Shown here in pieces: positions 10,701 to 21,400 of a stretch of 64,000 nt of DNA; position 1 is the first letter of the stretch, and every line of letters starts with the position of its first letter. The position numbers and the translations under genes were made by a program. The notes under the pieces were generated by a model that searched no databases, was not told the origin of the DNA, and saw nothing but the letters and a program-made list of their open reading frames with translations. Source of the stretch: Perca fluviatilis (lineage: Eukaryota; Chordata; Actinopteri; Perciformes; Percidae); assembly GCF_010015445.1 (NCBI RefSeq), contig NC_053126.1:6327249-6391248 (forward strand). The letters run 5' to 3'.

Positions 10701-13700
10701 AGTTGGTGGAAGTAATTACACATGAATGAGCACACATTTGTGAAAGAACAAAGGGGTTTTTGCTAAGAATGAACTCAAAAAATAACACAATGGTGCTTTA
10801 AACAGTGTATTTCTGAGGACTATGGTTAACTGCTCCTCAGATCTCTGCAGGGTAAATCCAGACAGCTAGCTAGACTATCTGTCCAATCGGAGTTTTCTGT
10901 TGCACGACTAAAACTACTTTTGAACGTGCACATGTTCCACCAAAACAAGTTCCTTCCCGAGAATATTTTTGCAGAGGCACCGTTTCTCCGTCCACCCAAG
11001 ACGATTGCGATTGGTTTAAAGACATGCCAATAAACCAGAGCACATCCCATCCCCGAATGCTGTGTGGACTAGCCAGACCCTCCTCCGCAGCGTTGTGGAG
11101 AAAGGTCTGACAATGCAGACTATCCTCAGGTTCAACTGTAATAACTTTGGCTAACGCCAATCATCAGGTCAAGATTTTAATTTGTCAAATACTTTGAATT
11201 AAGATTTAATAACTACAAAACTAATGACATTCTCATGAGCGTTTAGTGCTCATTAGTAACCGTTAGGAGTAACGTCAGACGTTGTCATCTACTGATCTTA
11301 TGGAGGAGTTTTATTAACTCCAAATAAATAAGGGAGTAAACTACACAGAGGAACCGCTTGTTAGGCTCTCGTTTTTGACCCAGAACTCAAGAGACAGGCA
11401 ACACGGACACAGAGGAGCAGTTAAAGAGTTTATTTTACAATCTGGAAATGTGCAGAGAGGAATTAGTACAGGTTGAGTGACTCCTGGTTGGGACTGAAGC
11501 TGGAGGGGAGGCGGACTGGAGTGTGGTCAGGCAGAACTGAGACTCGACGTAGGGCGGCGAAGAGAGTCCAGTCTTCACTCACCCAGGTGGTCAGTACGAG
11601 GGAGCGAGGAGAGCTGAGTGGCGAGGTGAGCAGGCAGCAGGCAAGCAGGTCACAGCAGGGGAGCAGCAGGTAGGTAGCAGGTTCAGAACGGGATCTGAGT
11701 TGAGGAGACAAACGTTAACTGGGGCACAAAGAAGTAATCAACACTGAGCAAGAATGCAGGGAAACTTAAGAGCAGAATCTCTAGTTGTAAATTGTGAGCC
11801 AAGTTACCACTAGTATGGTTGTGACGAACTGGCGCTGAAAAGGTGAACAGCCCGGGTAGATAAACTGCTAGGTTGATTAGTGGAATGTGCTGCAGCTGAG
11901 CTGGAACAGAGCAGGAGAGAGTGGCCACGCCCCTTGACCTAGATCCTCTTGGAAGCACCTCTCGCCACAGACAAACACACAGACAACTAGGGCTGTGCTC
12001 CACTGAAGAAATTCTTAGTCGACTAACACTCATTCAATTGTATCGACTAATCGATCAGTTGATTTAATCGACAGATCTGTAAATATGAGTTTCTCCGCAA
12101 AGAGTCATGCAAAAGCACCACTTTAATTATTGTGTTTACCAGAGATGTGCTCGTACGTTTCTTGGAAATAACTCATTCAGCATGAAAAAGCATAAAACAT
12201 GACTAATCGACTAAAGAAATCTAAGTTGACTGAGACCAAAACGACCGATTAGTCGACTAATCAACTAAGAGGGAGCAGCCCTACAGACAACAAACACAGG
12301 GAAAAAGGGAGAGGACAGGAAAACAGACAGACCCATGACACCGCTATACTCCTCATACTCTCTGTTAGTGATAGCACATTATTGCACCATTATTATATAG
12401 TGCTCTCATGATTCTGTATGTGCTCTAAGTTTCAGACCACGAGAGATTGTCAGCCCAGCGGCATGGAGCATCCACTAGAAGGTTTGTAAATATTCATGTA
12501 ATATTTGTCCTACTCAAACATATTGGTGAGTGAGCAGTGTGATTAAATCAGTTGGACACATTTGTGGGGTAACGCTCATAACGCATCTTTCCCGATATGA
12601 GGAAAATATGCGATAGCGTTGAATATCGCGATAACGATATTACCCGCGATAAATAAACAGATATTAAAGTGTACTCAGTTCTGCATTTCTGCTGCTTTCA
12701 GTGTTATGTTAAAATACAACAAATTGCTGGTTAAATCAAAAACAAATTAAAGGAAATAATTGCCAACATTCTTTTATTGAGCAAATTGAACAACTGAATT
12801 GAATATAAAAGGCACAACAAAAATAAGAATGACAGTTAGATTTTAGAGTGCAGTTTTCTACTGATATCTTCTTGAGTGTCTTTCGCGATATATCTCAGCC
12901 TTTCACGATGTGTTTATTGCGCCAGTTGATATGACGATTAAAAAAAACGATATATTGTGCAGCCCTAGTTAGTATGTACTCTGTTTTAATATCTTGACAG
13001 ACCAAAGTCAAGAAAGAAAAAAATTCCACATTATTATTTAACTTTGTAATCCACGTTGATTCTGTTCTGTAACCTCAGTTTTGTTTGTGAGCAGACAGCT
13101 GGTGTAAGCCATTGGATGGGGATGCGGAAAGTGAAGAGGAGAGAGAGCACAGTGGTTCGGCAAAAGATGACCCCGTTGATCCCTCACACATGTCGGACCC
13201 ACCCATCCTTGGGGGACAAAGTAATGAAAGAAACGAAGATGGACAGAGAGAAATCAAAACTGGAACAACTCTGTGCACACCAGTGGCCTGGGCCCCGGAC
13301 ATCCAACCTGAACTCCTGAATAAACCTGAAGACATCGGCTCAACCAGCAATCACACTGCCGAACTCCGAATCTCCCCTGTTCTGTTAGTCACACAGGGAA
13401 CCGAAAATAGAGATGTCGCCACAAACACAGAACCCATTCAGAGAGGTATTAAGGATGAGAGCGTTCAGGCAATGAATATGTTGTTCAGAAACCAAAAGAG
13501 AAGTACATTTTAGTTGTTTGTGCAAGACAAAAACTGCATTTCAAATTGAAATACATGTTTTATACTATCTGTACAGATGCCACCTCCTCTGGCCATGATG
13601 CAGCACAATCACAAGTGATCAAAATAGAGAAAAGGTAAGGTCTAATAGTCACATTATTTGGATATTTGGATTATTTTGGATTATTTGGATAAACAAAGAT

Positions 13701-13912
13701 GCTTCAAGGATGTTAAATATGTTTTTTTTCCACGCAGTGCCTCAGACAGCACTCAGGCCTCCGACATAGTGGAGGGTCCAATCTCCACTCAGTCTAATCT
13801 GGATACAATGGACCTTGACCAGCTGAAGAGAGAGAAAATAAAAATGCAACTAAAAGTTTTTAAGTTGCAAGATGAATACTACACTCTGAAAATTAAGAAA
13901 CTCAAAAAATGA
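7758..13912 (+). CDS. SAND-domain nuclear protein, eleven coding exons
   Basis: Coding exons: 7758-7917, 8105-8167, 8259-8392, 8498-8551, 8657-8705, 9301-9531, 9667-9740, 12436-12481, 13095-13445, 13577-13634 and 13738-13912. They total 1395 bases (464 residues) and stay in phase throughout. An acidic N-terminus with an E-run (residues 1-53) leads into a full SAND domain (about 54-125). This is marked by SVTCGNKNG, then SEGRWFSPGAFE and GGRASSKKWKTSI, the KDWK-like DNA-contact signature, followed by a basic GFKKRRTE tail. Long acidic segments follow, and a Leu/Lys coiled coil closes the protein. SAND proteins (SP100/SP140, AIRE, DEAF1, GMEB) bind DNA in nuclear bodies. No CARD, PHD or bromodomain is visible, so this is a SAND-only relative. 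The donor of exon 6 (GTGTGT) is the weakest call; reading through gives a stop at 9573-9575. The transposon-filled 9.74-12.43 kb intron explains its length. Confidence 0.8.
8105..8392 (+). CDS. SAND domain core exons (8105-8167 and 8259-8392)
   Basis: The first small exon gives the N-terminal SAND strand LLSVTCGNKNGILHVKKLYR. The second gives the GRWFSPGAFE and SSKKWKTSI helices. Both junctions are phase 1 with GTAAGC and GTAAGG donors. The split between the two halves of the fold is the main reason to trust the model, since each half is diagnostic and they join in frame. Confidence 0.88.
8830..9125. repeat. Degenerate A-rich minisatellite-like array
   Basis: Variants of GACAAAAAC, TCGAAAAAAA and GGAAAAAAAC repeat for about 300 bp in a SAND-gene intron. 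It is bounded by GGTGTAACTTTGGGTTCAAC on the left and GTAAATTACGCC on the right, so it is probably the variable interior of a dispersed element. Confidence 0.55.
9301..9531 (+). CDS. SAND gene acidic exon 6
   Basis: The exon codes for about 77 residues rich in Glu and Asp, probably an unstructured acidic region. It starts after a CAAAG acceptor, in phase with exon 5. The donor is inferred at GTGTGT (9532) because the next exon continues the frame; an alternative end is the in-frame stop at 9573-9575, which would make a shorter isoform. Confidence 0.65.
10088..11122. mobile_element. DNA transposon remnant with 8-9 bp target duplication
   Basis: TCCTCAGG (10079-10086) repeats at 11123-11130 as a target-site duplication. 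The termini TAGTCT and AGACTA are inverted. The size of the duplication fits hAT or Mutator-like elements. A second MITE sits inside it. No transposase remains. Confidence 0.65.
10206..10802. mobile_element. Nested MITE, ~597 bp
   Basis: The ends TTTTAAAGCTACATTGTGT and ACACAATGGTGCTTTAAA are inverted copies. The interior includes CCCATCTAGCGGTGAAAT, a sequence seen in many teleost repeats, and a perfect 37-bp palindrome at 10618-10654. Confidence 0.7.
11340..12330. repeat. Unclassified repeat interrupted by a hAT MITE
   Basis: The stretch is purine-rich and continuous on both sides of the hAT MITE. It contains no coherent coding frame. It could be the tail of a retroelement, but no LTR or reverse-transcriptase motif is visible. 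Confidence 0.3.
11988..12283. mobile_element. hAT MITE with perfect 8-bp target duplication
   Basis: The element begins TAGGGCTGTGCTCC and ends GGGAGCAGCCCTA, flanked by CAGACAAC on both sides (11980-11987 and 12284-12291). Internal TCGACTAATCGAT-type repeats are characteristic of teleost hAT MITEs. Confidence 0.9.
12592..12967. mobile_element. hAT MITE, 5' truncated, same family as 4938-5100
   Basis: It ends TATATTGTGCAGCCCTA, a hAT terminus, and shares ATGAGGAAAATATGCGATA and AAAATACAACAAATTG with the 4.9 kb copy. The left TAGGGCTGC end is missing. Confidence 0.7.
13095..13912 (+). CDS. SAND gene C-terminal exons 9-11
   Basis: Exons 13095-13445, 13577-13634 and 13738-13912 join in phases 1 and 2. 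Exon 9 encodes a hydrophilic S/E/P-rich linker. Exon 11 ends in a Leu/Lys-rich helix with heptad-like spacing (DQLKREKIKMQLKVFKLQ) and TGA at 13910-13912. Such C-terminal helices are common dimerisation segments in transposon-derived and nuclear fish proteins. Confidence 0.78.
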
Positions 13913-14199
13913 AATTCTTTTCATTGGAGCCTAACTGTAAGGTTGACAATATGGACAAGCTTGCATGGTGCAGCCACAACCAAAACAACCCTTTGACAAC
14001 TGGATACAATCGTGTTGGCTAGTTTTAAAAGGACTATGACAGTGACATCATCTTTTTCCATTAAGAAACTGAAAGCAAAATACAACCAAGCATAAATTGT
14101 TATATATGACTATAAAAAAGGTAACAGAAATGAAATCTTACAGATATGTATTGAAATCTGAAATTGTTATCCCAAGTCTTGGCAATCAGGGGAAACAAA

Positions 14200-14205
14200 A
14201 ATAAA
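14200..14205 (+). terminator. Candidate polyadenylation signal of the SAND gene
   Basis: AATAAA lies 288 bp after the stop codon and is followed by T-rich sequence. Confidence 0.5.
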
Positions 14206-14429
14206 CTCTGTAACTAACAAAAATATGAAACAATTTGATTTTTTCCCCCCATAAAAGTCCATACGCTTTTATCCAAAAAGTTATTTGTGTCATCCTCGAT
14301 GCATTATCTGTCTGCTATTTGACATCAGTAGGCCGAATCACACTCAATTCAATCTCTAGGCTCCTATCTGCTAGGACCAATGGTGGATGAGATCAATAGA
14401 CCTTTTTCACGGCAGACATGTTGACATAT

Positions 14430-14602
14430 CATAGTAGGAAAAGCACGGGTGTATTCCAAACCATTAATGATGGCTGCGTTCCACTTAGGAGAGGCCCTGG
14501 TATTGGGCATGCTGACTCACTGAAATATCTTACTGGGACACTTGATGGAATTGAGCCATCGTTAAGGTTATCAATTTCAGCTGTGCTTTTCCTACTATGA
14601 CA
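14430..14602. mobile_element. Short MITE with ~18-bp inverted termini
   Basis: TCATAGTAGGAAAAGCAC at the left end is matched inverted by GTGCTTTTCCTACTATGA at the right end, about 170 bp apart. Open frames through it on both strands result from the inverted structure. Confidence 0.65.
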
Positions 14603-15276
14603 AGTGTTAGGTTGTAAAAAGTTAAAACCATGCTTATGTTTTGAAAACATTGTTTAATGGGGCCTGCAGCTAAATCTAATCAAGTAACTACACTAATCAG
14701 CATTTGTCAGGCTCACACCTTCTCTAGCTTCTAGAGAATCAGAAGAGGTCATATCAGTCATTTAGCATACAGGAGAAAGCTCCTTGTCTCCACACATGGA
14801 GATCTATTCTGTTTTGGGGGAGCCACCCCCTGTTGGGCCAGACTTGTTTAGAACAAAGAAAATGTGTATCTCTGTAAACTTGAATATAATCAGCACTACC
14901 ATGATAAATGACCTTTGTCTGTGACCTGTAGTAAACTTGAAATTCAGAGGTGTGTCCTTAACCTGAGAAAGAGAGGAATAAATGTGGGATCAGGAGAAAG
15001 ATTCGGGGCTTCAATCTGTGACCCCGCAAGGGAAGCATTTTGAAGACCGTTGTTTACAGTGTATTGTTTTGTCATGTCGCATGGCTGCTAACTGTGACCC
15101 GACAGGGGAAGCATGTTTTGCAGTCTGCTGCTGGCAGTGTTTTATGTTTTATGTTTGATTGAGTTTTGACTGTCGTTTTCATCGTGTTGTTTTATTAAAC
15201 CTTTTGCTTAACTTTCAATTCGACCCCAGCCTCTCCTTCCTCCAGAAATCAAACGATCACATCTCTTAGAGTATTC

Positions 15277-15278
<2 letters not shown>

Positions 15279-15360
<82 letters not shown>
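15279..15360. repeat. (CA)n microsatellite
   Basis: About 41 CA units without interruption. Confidence 0.97.
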
Positions 15361-15365
<5 letters not shown>

Positions 15366-15427
15366 TAAGGCCTGTAAGGCCTCTGTATTCGCTGAGCAAA
15401 CTTGATCATATAACTTCATGTGATTGG

Positions 15428-16326
15428 TAGTGGTGGGCAGATCGAGGCTTCGTGAAACAATGAAACAGTTGAAGCAAAAGTGCCATATTGTGTCGAGGCT
15501 TCGAAACAATCCGACCCCCGTCTCAACGGTGACACCTAGTGGTCACTTGCAGGTGTTGATCTGAAACAACCTTGACAACAAGCCATTAGAAAAAATATGT
15601 GAAGCTTGTAGGCTCCTCACTGTGCATAATGTTATTTTGGTCATGAAAAATGAATTAATAAAAGAAATCAAGCCACAATGTCTCACTTTTTTATAGATTT
15701 TTATTCCAAAATATTCATTTCTCTGCTGTGGAAGGACTTAGCCTACTTCTTTTTTTACAGATAATGTCTCCAGCCTTTGAAAAAATCCTCACACAAGGGA
15801 CACTTGTTGCTGGCATGCAAAGATATTTTTTTAGCAAGGACATACAAATGAGGAAAGATTACTGCTCTCTCTAAAAAATGTTATGAGGAATATTGTTAGA
15901 TGTTCCTTTTAACATATGGTTCCTTTAACATATGGTCGTATTTATCTTCTCAATTCTCAGCTGTTTAACCAGAGCTTGTAACATCAAGTATTTTTATGTA
16001 GTTTGGTTTTGCATTTGTGACTGTCTTGTGTTTATGTCTTGCTGCAGAACAAATTGCCCTACGGGGACAAATAAAAAGTCTAATCTAATCTTTCCAGTAA
16101 GTTAGGGGATCATGAGTTCTGGGCAAAAACGCATAGTTGAGGTATTTTCTCTTCCACTGTAGCATCAGCTACATGTAGCATTGTGTATCATCTTGGTTTC
16201 ACGGATACGATCATCAAAACGTTCCCATAAACTGTCCTGTGTTTCTACTGGTGTTGATGTTGATTATGATGGGCCTGATGTTGACATTTGTGGCTCTGAA
16301 TGAAAATGAAAACGGAGCTTCCATTT

Positions 16327-16425
<99 letters not shown>

Positions 16426-16640
16426 AATCTATATCTATGTAGCTATATATGTATCTATCTATTAATGTGTCACTGTATGTAGGCTATGCTCTGTCTGTCT
16501 CTAGCCTATCAGTCAATGTGTAAATTTAAATGTAAGCCTAAATATAACTAAACAAATCGCACTATAAATGTCACTATATCACCAAAAATCCGCTATCTCA
16601 ACAAAGCTTCGGAACGTCAGTTTCGCGTCAGCCATCCCTA
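15428..16640. mobile_element. hAT-type element, 1.2 kb, perfect 8-bp target duplication
   Basis: GTGATTGG lies on both sides (15420-15427 and 16641-16648). The ends TAGTGGTGGGC and CCATCCCTA are inverted. The interior contains a retroposon-like tail near 16060 and a (TATC)n array at 16328-16424. No transposase frame is intact. Confidence 0.85.
16328..16424. repeat. (TATC)n microsatellite
   Basis: About 24 TATC units, probably grown from the tail of a retroposed sequence inside the hAT element. Confidence 0.97.
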
Positions 16641-16648
16641 GTGATTGG

Positions 16649-17392
16649 TTGACAGAGCTGTCAGTCAAGGCGTCACTATCCAAGCTGTCGTCCGGCTAAC
16701 GCGAATACATCGGGGTTTTTTTGTACAAAAAGATGACTAAATACAGTAAATAGCCGTTCAATCGCGGATTTATCGCTATGAAATTACTTGTGTTAGTCTC
16801 CAAAAAGCCTCTGTCTTTCAGGCCGGATTACTAAGCTTCTGGAAGGGCTACAAAGACACCGAAAGCACTTGTTGAAAAGCTGAAGCTATCAGCTAATGAG
16901 CTAAAAACATCGAGAAGCAAAACGGAGATTACATGAGGTGATTTTTGGATTCGTAATTGTTTATGTATGTTACAACCACACTGTAATTCCATGATGAATT
17001 AGAATTATAGAATTAAAAAGCTTCTGGATGGCCTACAATTGTTACACAATTGTGTAATTTAGAGGACCTCATTGAAACGGCGAATCTCTCCGCTTCTCAA
17101 CAAAAAACCATATAAATTATGTATTGTTATGTCGCAAGCGACAGCATCGACTTTAGAAGGTGAAAGCTAAAATGAGTCCCTCCCAGTAATCTGGGCCAAT
17201 TTAATACTCGGAGCCACTTGATGAATATGGACCAAAATGTCAACTTGACCTTAATCATTGTGAAAGAAAATGATTGTACCGTTTACCGGCCATGACTGTA
17301 AGTAAAGATGGTACCAACATGACCAAAGATGTGCATCAGAAGTGTAGTTTGTGAAATGACATTTTGTCTGTGAATGTGAAGTAAACCATATA

Positions 17393-17465
<73 letters not shown>

Positions 17466-18080
17466 TCAATATGGACTAGTGCAATATCCAAATTGTATTC
17501 TACAGACAAGAAAAAAAATCTTTTTTTGGTACAAATACTTGCAAAATAATCTCACTTTAATATATATTTTCAATGACAATGAGAATAATGCTAAAATGAG
17601 CATTCCCTCTAATGTTGTGAACCATATTGCATTTGCAATATCAATCAAAATATATATCAAAAATAAGATATTTTCCTCATGTGTGTAGCACTACTTTAAA
17701 GCGGGGAAAAAGCAGGACACATCGTATTGTGTTTATATAACTACTCTAGTAAAGAAAACAAATGAGTGGAAAAGGATCAGAGAAATTAGTTCCCCATAAT
17801 GTTCAGTATGTTTTTGAGAAATGTTAATACTTTCTTTACTGGAACTCCTTATAGAACACATGCTATTTCCTGCGTGTGTAAATTGATGACCGTAAAGTTT
17901 TTGCAATATTGTTAAGAATTAACATTGATGCCTTTTATTGTATATTATACGCATGGCCTTTGCCCACATGGTGCTGACTGTGGCAGAAAACAATATTGTA
18001 GGAGTAGCAGTTAATTAAAAGTAGTGGTTCATGTTTGTAAAATTTTAGCAGATGAAAACAAAATGCCAAAATGACTTTGC
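16649..18080. other. Spacer between the SAND gene and ccdc97 3' end
   Basis: Contains a (TA)n array at 17388-17460 and two related AAGCTTCTGGA blocks near 16836 and 17020. No exon or transposon boundary is clear. Confidence 0.4.
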
Positions 18081-18086
18081 TAAATG

Positions 18087-18092
18087 TTTATT
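18087..18092 (-). terminator. ccdc97: Candidate polyadenylation signal of ccdc97
   Basis: TTTATT on the plus strand is AATAAA on the minus strand, about 357 bp beyond the ccdc97 stop codon. Confidence 0.4.
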
Positions 18093-18448
18093 AATTGCGT
18101 CTAATTTTTGAATGTGTATTTCAGCCAAAACTTTATTTTCTTCCTGTAAGGTGATTTTATCCTTGTTCTTCGTTTGGCTTATGTTGACATTTGTAGATTG
18201 TATTTGTGCAGGACGTAAACAAGGTGAAAAGAAAACTGCAATCAGTCATCCGGTCTTTAGTCCTTTTGTCAGAAGGGCATTATATCTATATTTGCAAAGA
18301 CTCAAAAACATTACTTATTACAAGCTACAGTATGTTTGCATTCACGTTAAAAAATGAAATACATATCCTTATTTTGTACATTTGTATTTACAGTTCAATC
18401 AAAGCAGTGAGTGTGACAGTTGTTACTACAGTTCTAATAATACAGCCA

Positions 18449-21400
18449 CTATTCTGTCATATTTTCTTCCTCTTCATCATTTTCCACCTCGTCTTCCTCC
18501 TCCTCCTCATCATCATCTTCATCAAAGTATTTATCCTCCGCATCTCTGCTGACTATGTCCAAGTTGTCGTAGTCCGGGTTCTCGTCCACCTCACTGTAAC
18601 GGACGGACGCACACACACCTAGTTACTTTTTCTGGACATAACTTTAACATAACATTATTTTAACAATATTAATCCACTGTAAATTAGCTACTATGTTGTT
18701 CCTAATTTAAAATGTAACCGTAGTAGAATAAATCTCGCAGGCATCTGTGGTCAGGATACCAGTATCTGCAATGTGTTTACATATGAAATTTGCCACTAAT
18801 GACATTAAATCCACTTAGTTTTAATAAAAAAAATATATAGGATCTCAATGTTATTAGCACTTTAAAGCAACACTATGTAACTTTTAGCTGCAGCTGTAGT
18901 TCCAATGAGACAACCTGTAGGGGGACCGAAGCGGGAAAAATTACATAGACTACAAATCAAGTTTCTCGGTGCCACTCTTATTTACAAATGAAGCTACACG
19001 GTGGCGCTACAAGCAAGTCCACCAGCCACTTATAGTTTATTTAAACGTTTTTGAAACAACATAACCATGTTTATTGTCAAAGATTAAAAAAAAAAATCCC
19101 ACTCACTCAGAAGTTATTTACTTATGTTATAAAATATCTTTCTGTTGCATTTTTCATAAAATATGAAATAAATCACATGTATTACTTATTTTAAAGCCCC
19201 AAATATCCTGAGCAGGACCAAGTAGATGTTTATATTTATAGTGATACACTGTTCAGTGTCTGTGTAATCCAAATGCAGGCTTTATATATCGTAAAGTTGC
19301 CCATTAAGTGGTGGTTTGGCTGACCTGTAGTTGAAATCCTTGTCTTTGCCATCTAGGAAGCGCTGGTGCATCTGACTGATGAACTCCTCCCTGAGCAGAG
19401 CCTTCTCCTCTGGCGTGGGCTCCCATTCCTTCTGCTGGACGGTAATATCTACAGTGGGAACACAAGAGAGCGACACGTGATGGCTGACAGAACAGAGAGG
19501 GAAGCAGTCAGAGTAAGCCAAGGAAAAAAGGAGACCAGAGACCAACCCAGTTTCCTTCTTTGTCTCTTCACTTCACTTCAATCCACAGGCACTACACTTA
19601 TTTTATAACTTCGGCCTCTCTCACCATTGTCTTCATCCTCGTCTTCCTCCTGTGCTCCCTCCTCTCTCTCCTGTTCCTCCTGCAGGCGACTCTGGATGAG
19701 ACGCTCCTGGTAGGAGTTGAGGAGGAGGTGGGCGAGCCCTCCTGTGCTTCCTGCTGGTGCCCCTGGTCCCCGCTGTGCATCGTCCAGCATGGCCTCCTGG
19801 GAGCGCTCCAGCACCTAAAAACACATTTAGAACTTACTAAAAAGAATTAGGGATGTCCCGATCGGATCGGAGCTGATATGGGCTTTTTTTTTTTTTTTTT
19901 AACTGATCGGGGATCAGTAGTCACCTCAATCACTTTACTCCGATCTTTTAACGTCAGTAAATTCTACACCATTCTAAGTAGAAGTTGATTTTAAATGTGA
20001 GTTTTACAGAAATGCACTAAATGTATTGAGCTGAAGACATCTTTTAGTTACTTTGTTTACTTAGTTATTTTTGTAAATAAAAAAAAAAATTGTATGGAGC
20101 TCTATTATCTAGGCAAATACAAGTATCGGATCGGGACTCGGTATCGGCAGATATTCATTATTTAAAAATGGGATCGGGCCAAAAAAGCTGGAAGGGAACA
20201 TCCCTATAAAAAAAAAACAAGCCGAGTATAAAAATGCTTCCTAAACTGAACATTGAATGACGAACTAAAACTGTGACAGCGCTGGCGCTACATCTGCTCT
20301 CACCTCCTCATCAGTCAGGTACTGGCCAATATATTGTTCATACAGCAGCGGCTCCCTCATCCGCATCTGCTCATCGTTGAAATACTCGCCCTCTAGAAGA
20401 GGAGGTGGGGCAGAGGAACAGAGGGATGACAAGGTGGGAAGGAAAGAAAAGCACAGCGGTTGTGTTGAACGCATAGTTGACATACTTCATCTAGTATACA
20501 GTACATACAACTGCCAGTAATTGGTGTAGAGATTGTTGGGGTGGCAGCAGATAGTATCTCAGCAGTGGATTTCTTAAAACCTTAAACTATGTGCTTGATA
20601 CCACTAGTGGCAATTGGAAAATATGTTATAATACGGTATCTATATTTGTGTGAACCTTTAAAAAAGGTCCCATGGCATGAAAATGTCACTTTATGAGGTT
20701 TTTTTTAACATTAATATGAGTTCCCCCAGCCTGCCTATGGTCCCCCAGTGGCTAGAAATGGTGATAGGTGTAAACCGAGCCCTGGGTATCCTGCTCTGCC
20801 TTTGAGAAAATGAAAGCTCAGATGGGCCGATCTGGAATCTTCTCCTTATGAGGTCATAAGGAGCAAGGTTACCTCCCCTTTCTCTGCTTTGCCCGCCCAG
20901 AGAATTTGGCCCACCCATGAGAGAGAGACATCATGGCTTCCAAACGAGCAAAGTGGCAGTTGGTCAATTGGTCTATATAAAAGAGACTTCAGATACAGTA
21001 TTAGGGGACCACTAAGGTCTATATAAAAGAGACTTCAGATACAGTATTAGGGGACCACTAAGGTCTATATAAAAGAGACTTCAGATACAGTATTAGGGGA
21101 CCACTAAGGTCTATATAAAAGAGACTTCAGATACAGTATTAGGGGACCACTAAGGTCTATATAAAAGAGACTTCAGATGCAGTATTAGGGGACCACTAAG
21201 GTCTATATAAAAGAGACTTCAGATACAGTATTAGGGGACCACTAAGGTCTATATAAAAGAGACTTCAGATACAGTATTAGGGGACCACTAAGGTCTATAT
21301 AAAAGCATCCAAAGAGCACCATGTCATGGGACCTTTAAAAGAAAGCTTTTTTCCCTAGTTTTACCAGATTTATGTTGCTTGCCTACACCATTTAAGAATG

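Larger units (their letters stand above)
9930..11275 (+). repeat. Old dispersed teleost repeat split by a later insertion
   Basis: The left part (GACTTTGGTGAGCCCCTGAC, TCTAGCGCCACCATGAGGTT) and the right part (CAACTGTAATAACTTTGG, ACAAAACTAATGACATTC) look like halves of one repeat. A related piece lies at 54296-54520. The two halves are separated by the element at 10088-11122. Confidence 0.5.

Noticed and set aside
10870..11160. 96-codon minus-strand open frame
   Set aside because: It lies wholly in a transposon remnant common in fish genomes and has no domain signature.
13005..13040. Possible SAND-gene exon after TATCTTGACAG
   Set aside because: No donor in a compatible phase follows, while the acceptor at 13094 joins perfectly.
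18206..18622. 138-codon plus-strand open frame
   Set aside because: It is antisense to the acidic last exon of ccdc97 and is explained by that exon.
20970..21304. CRISPR-like array
   Set aside because: The repeats are contiguous with no unique spacers, and they lie inside a eukaryotic MITE.
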